A stretch of 64,000 bases of DNA from Nakamurella aerolata (GTDB lineage: Bacteria; Actinomycetota; Actinomycetes; Mycobacteriales; Nakamurellaceae), in NCBI RefSeq assembly GCF_013002705.1, contig NZ_JABEND010000001.1, positions 620,001 to 684,000 of the forward strand. Direction: 5' to 3'. The notes under the pieces were generated by a model that searched no databases, was not told where the DNA came from, and saw only the letters and a program-made list of their open reading frames with translations. This document shows, one piece after another, positions 60,462 to 64,000 of the stretch. Every line of letters starts with the position of its first letter. Position 1 is the stretch's first letter. The position numbers and the translations under genes are program-made.

Positions 60462-62050
60462 GTGGTGCCGATGGTGTCGACGCAGGTCAGCCCGGCTCCG
60501 AGATAAGCGGTGTGCCGCTCGCCCTTGACGGTGAGCAGCGCGGCGTTCAACTGCTTGGCCAGATCCACCCCGGCCTGGTACGGCGTCGCCGGGTCGCCGA
60601 GGGTCGAAATCACCAGCAGGGTCGGCAGTCCGGTGATCTTCGGGGTGGACGGGGCCAGGGTCGGCTTGGCCGGCCAGTAGTCACAAACATCTTTGGTGAC
60701 GGCCGGCGGATCACCGGAATCCATGAACGGCACCAGGTCTGCGCTCTCACTGTTGGCCTTCTCCACCTGCGCCGCGGTCGGGCGCGGGTTGTCCATGCAG
60801 CTGACGGCGACGAACGCGTCCTGCACGTTGCTGTAGCTGCCGTCGGCGGCGCGGCCGTCGTACATGTCGGCCAGTGCCATCAGCGCAGAGCCGTCGGCCT
60901 GCGCCAACTTGCCGAGGGCCTGCTCCAGCTGCGGCCACAACGTGTCCGAGTACAGCGCCTGGGCGGTGCCGGTGGTGGCGTCGTCGAAGGTGAGCACCCG
61001 ACCGTCCGGCAGCGGCATCGGCTGGGTCAACAGCGGACGCACCAGCTGCTGGTATTTCTCGTTTGCCTTGGCCGGGTCGGTGCCGAGCGCGCAGTCGGGT
61101 TTCCTCGCGCAGGAAGCGGCGAACGCGTCGAAGGTCTTCTGGAACGATTTGCCCTGCTCGACGGCCTTCGTCACGGCGTCTTTGGACGGGTCGACGACGC
61201 CGTCCAAAATCATGGCACGGACGTTGGGAGTGAACTGCTGCGCGTACTCGGTGCCGAGCCTGGTGCCGTACGAGTACCCGACGTAGGTCAGTTTCGGCTC
61301 CCCCAGCAGCGCCCGCAGCACGTCCATATCCTTTGCCACGTCGACGGTTCCGATGTGCGCGAGAAAGGTTTTGCCGTCGATGCCCTGTTCCTTGCCGGTG
61401 CGATCGATGCACCGCTGCGCCACTTCTTGGGCGCTGGCGTTGATCTTCTCGACGCCCTCGCGGGTGTTGGTCCGCAGGTTGGCGGCCCGGTCGGCGTCCT
61501 TCTGCGCGTCGGTGCCGCAGTCGATGGTCGGCACCGATGCCCCGATCCCGCGCGGGTCGAAGCCGACAAGGTCGTAGTCCTCGTTCAGGTCGGCACCGAC
61601 GCCGTAGGCATCGAACTGCGAGATGATGTCAAGTCCGGAGGCGCCGGGGCCGCCCGGGTTGAACACCACCGCGCCCTTGCGTGCACCGGTGGCCGGCGCC
61701 TTCATCACGGCGATCTGCGCGGTCTGCCCGTCCGGCTTGGTGTAGTCGATGGGCACCGTCATCCGCGCGCACTGCACCTCCGGCCGGGAGTACAGGCGCT
61801 CGTTCTCGCTGTTGTCGGTGTAATCCGCGCAACCGCTCCAGCGCAGTTGTTGCGTGTAAAACCGTTCCAGCCCTTGCGGTACCGGCACGGCACCCGTGGC
61901 CGGCTGATCGGCGGCGGTCGGCACCCCGGCAACGGTGCCGGAACAGCCGGCCAGCACCAGCACCAGCGCGAGCGCCGACAAGGCCCGTACCGTGGCCAGT
62001 AGCGGGCGGGACCGAGCCGGCGCACGCCGCGGCCGGGGGTGGGACGTCAT
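60416..62050 (-). CDS. Hip1/CaeA-like lipoprotein serine hydrolase (tripeptidyl aminopeptidase family)
   Basis: A 544-residue secreted alpha/beta hydrolase. LALVLVLAGCSG is a lipobox with Cys36; NPGGPGASGLD is the oxyanion strand; YVGYSYGTRLG has the nucleophile Ser260; GDPATPYQAG and GERHTAYLG provide the Asp and His. It resembles CaeA/Hip1 (Rv2224c) and streptomycete tripeptidyl aminopeptidases. Rv2224c lies near glnA2 (Rv2222c) in M. tuberculosis, as this gene does here. It would act at the cell envelope on peptides or esters. Its 3' end overlaps the ATP-grasp gene. Confidence 0.88.
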   Translation of the reverse strand: MTSHPRPRRAPARSRPLLATVRALSALALVLVLAGCSGTVAGVPTAADQPATGAVPVPQGLERFYTQQLRWSGCADYTDNSENERLYSRPEVQCARMTVPIDYTKPDGQTAQIAVMKAPATGARKGAVVFNPGGPGASGLDIISQFDAYGVGADLNEDYDLVGFDPRGIGASVPTIDCGTDAQKDADRAANLRTNTREGVEKINASAQEVAQRCIDRTGKEQGIDGKTFLAHIGTVDVAKDMDVLRALLGEPKLTYVGYSYGTRLGTEYAQQFTPNVRAMILDGVVDPSKDAVTKAVEQGKSFQKTFDAFAASCARKPDCALGTDPAKANEKYQQLVRPLLTQPMPLPDGRVLTFDDATTGTAQALYSDTLWPQLEQALGKLAQADGSALMALADMYDGRAADGSYSNVQDAFVAVSCMDNPRPTAAQVEKANSESADLVPFMDSGDPPAVTKDVCDYWPAKPTLAPSTPKITGLPTLLVISTLGDPATPYQAGVDLAKQLNAALLTVKGERHTAYLGAGLTCVDTIGTTYLESLKVPPAGTTC

Positions 62051-62079
62051 GAGGTGATCATGGCATCGCCGGATGTGTG

Positions 62080-62322
62080 TCAGCTGCGCCCCTGATCCGC
62101 ATCGGGTGACGGTCCGGCACCGCGTGATCCGTCCGCCCAGGCCTGGTCCTCGGCCTCCAGTTGCTGCTCGCGTTCCCGGACGCTGGCGAGCGCGGCTTCG
62201 GCGGCCTGCCTGGTCGGGTACGGGCCCAGGTGGTCGGTGCCCTTGCCCTCACCTTCCTGCTCGACCTTGCCGGTGACCACGTTGTAGTACCAGCGGGTGT
62301 TCTGGCCGATCTCGTCGCCCAT
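62080..62322 (-). CDS. Small conserved SPOR-like protein
   Basis: An 80-residue protein. RWYYNVVTGKVEQEGEGKGTDHLGPYPTR carries a Trp-Tyr-Tyr-Asn motif and the pattern of short actinobacterial SPOR-like or WW-like proteins, followed by helix AEAALASVREREQQLEAED and an acidic disordered tail. It has no signal peptide. It lies 29 bases upstream of the Hip1-like gene and 33 bases after the RNB gene on the same strand, so all three may be one operon. Function unknown. Confidence 0.7.
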   Translation of the reverse strand: MGDEIGQNTRWYYNVVTGKVEQEGEGKGTDHLGPYPTRQAAEAALASVREREQQLEAEDQAWADGSRGAGPSPDADQGRS

Positions 62323-62355
62323 TGCTGCCTCCTGAGGGGTTGGGTGTGGTGCCGG

Positions 62356-63792
62356 TCAGCTTGTCGTGACGGGCGTTGCGGTGTAGCCGCCATTGTCGTT
62401 GGCTTGCACCCGGACGTCGATCCGGCTGCCCTCGGTGAGTCCGGCCGCCGGTCCCTTGACGCTGACCGGCGGATCGTCCAGCGCAATCGTCGCCCGCGCC
62501 TTGCTCGGGTCGTCGTTGTCGTCGATCTGCACAACGACGCCGCTGAGCCGCTGCCCGACCCTGGACGCCAGCAGGAACGCCGACACCGCGCTCTCGCACC
62601 GCCGTTCCAGGTCGTGAGCGGTGCGGTCGGTGCGCTCCATGGTCTCGACCACCTCGGCCAACTGCTGCCGCACCCAGTCCGGGACCGGCTGCTTGGCGAT
62701 GTGGGCGAGGCAGATCTCGGTGCCGTAGCGATCGCACAGCCGCCGCAGCGGAGCCGTCACGTGGGCGTACGGGGCGCCGACGCCGGCATGCCCGGAATCG
62801 GCGGGGGGCTGGCCGTCGAAGGCCGTGTAGCCGGCGCCGCGCAGCAACATCAGGGCGTCCTGCAAGAACGCCGCGTCGGCGGGCTTGGCGCCGTCCAGCC
62901 CGGCAATCACGTCGCCGGCAGGGGCGCCGTCCGGCCACGGGATGCCGAGCGCTGCGGTCTCCCTGCGCAACCGCTTGACGTCCTTGGCGGTGGGTGACGG
63001 CAGGGTCCGCAACAGGCCGAACCCGTTGTCCAGCATGATCTTTGCCGCGCACATCCCGGTCAGCAGGCTGATCTCGGCGTTCCACTGCTCCGCCGGCAGC
63101 ACCGCCCGCAACTGCAGCGTCCACTCCCCGTCCTGGGTGCGCTCCACCTCGGCGTCCGGCAGGTCAAGGGTGATCGCGTGCCGCTGCCGCGCCAGCGCCA
63201 ACCGCAGCGGGCCGACCTGCTCAAGCAGCGCGATGGAGGGGTGCATGGTCTTGGACTCGACGGTCTGCTGGACGGAGGCATAGTCCAGCTGTGCCACCGA
63301 TTTCACCAGCGCGCGGCGCAGGTCGACCGACACCACGTCGCCGGTGGCATCCAGTTCGATGCTCCACAGCACCGCCGGACGCACCTGGTCGGCCAGCAGG
63401 CTGGCCGCGCCCTCCGACAGTTCCACCGGATGCAGCGGGGTGGCCAGGTCGGGGCTGTAGTAGGTCTGTCCGCGGCGCCGGCTCTCCAGGTCGATCGGCG
63501 AATCCGGGGTGACGAACCTGGCGACGTCGGCGATCGCGTACCGCACCAGGTAGCCGCCGCTGTCGGTGGCCGAGATGTGCAGCGCCTGGTCGAGATCTTT
63601 GGAGCCCGGCGGGTCGATGGTGACGAACGGGATGTCGGTCTGGTCGGGCAGATCGGCCGGGAGCGGCTGCTGTGCCAGCTGGACGGCCTGTTGCACCGCA
63701 TCGGCCGGATAGTCCTGCGGGATCTGCAACTCACGCCTGATGTCCCCGAAATCGATCTTGGCGGCATCGGTGTTGATCTTCAGGTTCGGCAC
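62356..63792 (-). CDS. RNB-domain exoribonuclease (RNase II/R family)
   Basis: A 478-residue protein consisting almost only of the RNB catalytic domain: FVTIDPPGSKDLDQALHIS holds the four Asp-type metal ligands of the family, YLVRYAIADVARFV and RRRGQTYYSPDLATPLHP follow, then AYAHVTAPLRRLCDRYG near 340. It lacks the cold-shock and S1 domains of RNase R/II, though a short C-terminal beta region (VVVQIDDNDD ... IDVRVQANDNGGY) could be an S1 remnant. It probably degrades RNA 3' to 5'. It is divergent from rnpB and starts at GTG 63792. Confidence 0.88.
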   Translation of the reverse strand: MPNLKINTDAAKIDFGDIRRELQIPQDYPADAVQQAVQLAQQPLPADLPDQTDIPFVTIDPPGSKDLDQALHISATDSGGYLVRYAIADVARFVTPDSPIDLESRRRGQTYYSPDLATPLHPVELSEGAASLLADQVRPAVLWSIELDATGDVVSVDLRRALVKSVAQLDYASVQQTVESKTMHPSIALLEQVGPLRLALARQRHAITLDLPDAEVERTQDGEWTLQLRAVLPAEQWNAEISLLTGMCAAKIMLDNGFGLLRTLPSPTAKDVKRLRRETAALGIPWPDGAPAGDVIAGLDGAKPADAAFLQDALMLLRGAGYTAFDGQPPADSGHAGVGAPYAHVTAPLRRLCDRYGTEICLAHIAKQPVPDWVRQQLAEVVETMERTDRTAHDLERRCESAVSAFLLASRVGQRLSGVVVQIDDNDDPSKARATIALDDPPVSVKGPAAGLTEGSRIDVRVQANDNGGYTATPVTTS

Positions 63793-63827
63793 CGGCCCAG
63801 GTTAGCCGGTGGGCTGTCGGGCGCCGA

Positions 63828-63833
63828 TAGACT
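63828..63833 (+). promoter_or_regulatory. -10 element of rnpB
   Basis: TAGACT lies 6 bases before the inferred first base of the RNase P RNA at about 63840. Confidence 0.55.
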
Positions 63834-63839
63834 GGCGGT

Positions 63840-64000
63840 GGATCAGGTGGTCCGGGCGGCCGCGTCGGCCGAGGCGTCAGGCACTGACGGCTCGGTCGCC
63901 GAGGAAAGTCCGGGCTCCGCAGGGCAGGGTGGTTGCTAACGGCAACCCGGCGTAAGCCGCGGGACAGTGCCACAGAGAACAGACCGCCACCGCTGTGCGG
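63840..64000 (+). ncRNA. rnpB: RNase P RNA (class A), 5' part
   Basis: The sequence contains the invariant GAGGAAAGTCCGGGCTCC of helix P4/CR I, then CAGGGCAGGGTGGTTGCTAACGG in part, and GGGACAGTGCCACAGAGAAC and AGACCGCC, in the order seen in bacterial RNase P RNAs. The window ends inside the molecule, so the 3' half with the pairing P4 strand is missing. The RNA cleaves the 5' leaders of pre-tRNAs together with RnpA. The 5' end is inferred from the -10 box. Confidence 0.95.

Overview
The window is about 64 kb of high-GC, gene-dense DNA from an actinomycete. The evidence is GC-rich codon use, the cytochrome bcc-aa3 supercomplex genes (qcrCAB, ctaC/E/F) with a dihaem QcrC and a four-subunit oxidase, the PimB' mannosyltransferase, a PASTA kinase paired with an Rv2175c-type DNA-binding protein, and a gene order close to the Mycobacterium tuberculosis Rv2172c-Rv2204c block and the equivalent Streptomyces block. 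No mycolate genes and no mptA are present, so I favour a non-mycolate actinobacterium (Nakamurellales, Frankiales or Pseudonocardiales-like) and cannot name a genus.

Layout. 0-8 kb: start of metF (minus), a short-chain polyprenyl diphosphate synthase, a DMT permease, the Rv2175c/pknL divergent pair, a DUF1345 membrane protein, an AIM24 protein and class II DAHP synthase. 8-14 kb: a TmrB-like P-loop protein, a secreted tandem cyanophycinase-like protein, an Rv2179c-type 3'-5' exoribonuclease, an acyltransferase, an esterase and a membrane protein. 13.6-23.5 kb: a long minus-strand run (NYN protein, two NlpC/P60 hydrolases behind a c-di-AMP riboswitch, pimB', metallophosphoesterase, SRPBCC, ArsA-like protein, small protein, ROK glucokinase). 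23.5-28.7 kb: DnaQ-UvrC fusion protein, VOC protein, amidohydrolase, AsnC-type ligand-binding protein, trpD and a receiver-like protein. 28.8-43.6 kb: the respiratory and asparagine block (ctaE-qcrC-qcrA-qcrB; ctaF and ctaC; asnB; adoK; iscA-like; DUF3043). It is interrupted at 33.2-37.6 kb by a lipoprotein, an FMN-riboswitch-controlled RibM-type riboflavin transporter, a LysR/MFS pair and a VOC protein.

43.6-55.8 kb is the most accessory part: TetR, gltX, a citrate synthase, a LysR regulator followed by an HTH-fused citrate synthase, ArsR plus cation diffusion facilitator, an SOS-box HNH/DUF222 protein, a frameshifted acetyltransferase, an ECF42-type sigma factor with its DGPF partner, and an alkyltransferase-like protein. 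55.8-64 kb: glnA2, a three-gene hydrolase/hydrolase/ATP-grasp cassette of unknown function, a Hip1/CaeA-like lipoprotein hydrolase, a small protein, an RNB exoribonuclease, and the 5' part of the RNase P RNA, cut by the window end.

Recurring themes. Many genes start 6-9 bases after a TANNNT -10 box and are probably leaderless. Several genes carry short tandem repeats of 9, 12 or 15 bases that keep the reading frame and sit in tails or linkers. Four convergent gene pairs overlap at their 3' ends. No rRNA, tRNA, insertion sequence, prophage or CRISPR array was seen. The best candidate for an undescribed system is the cassette at 57.2-60.5 kb.
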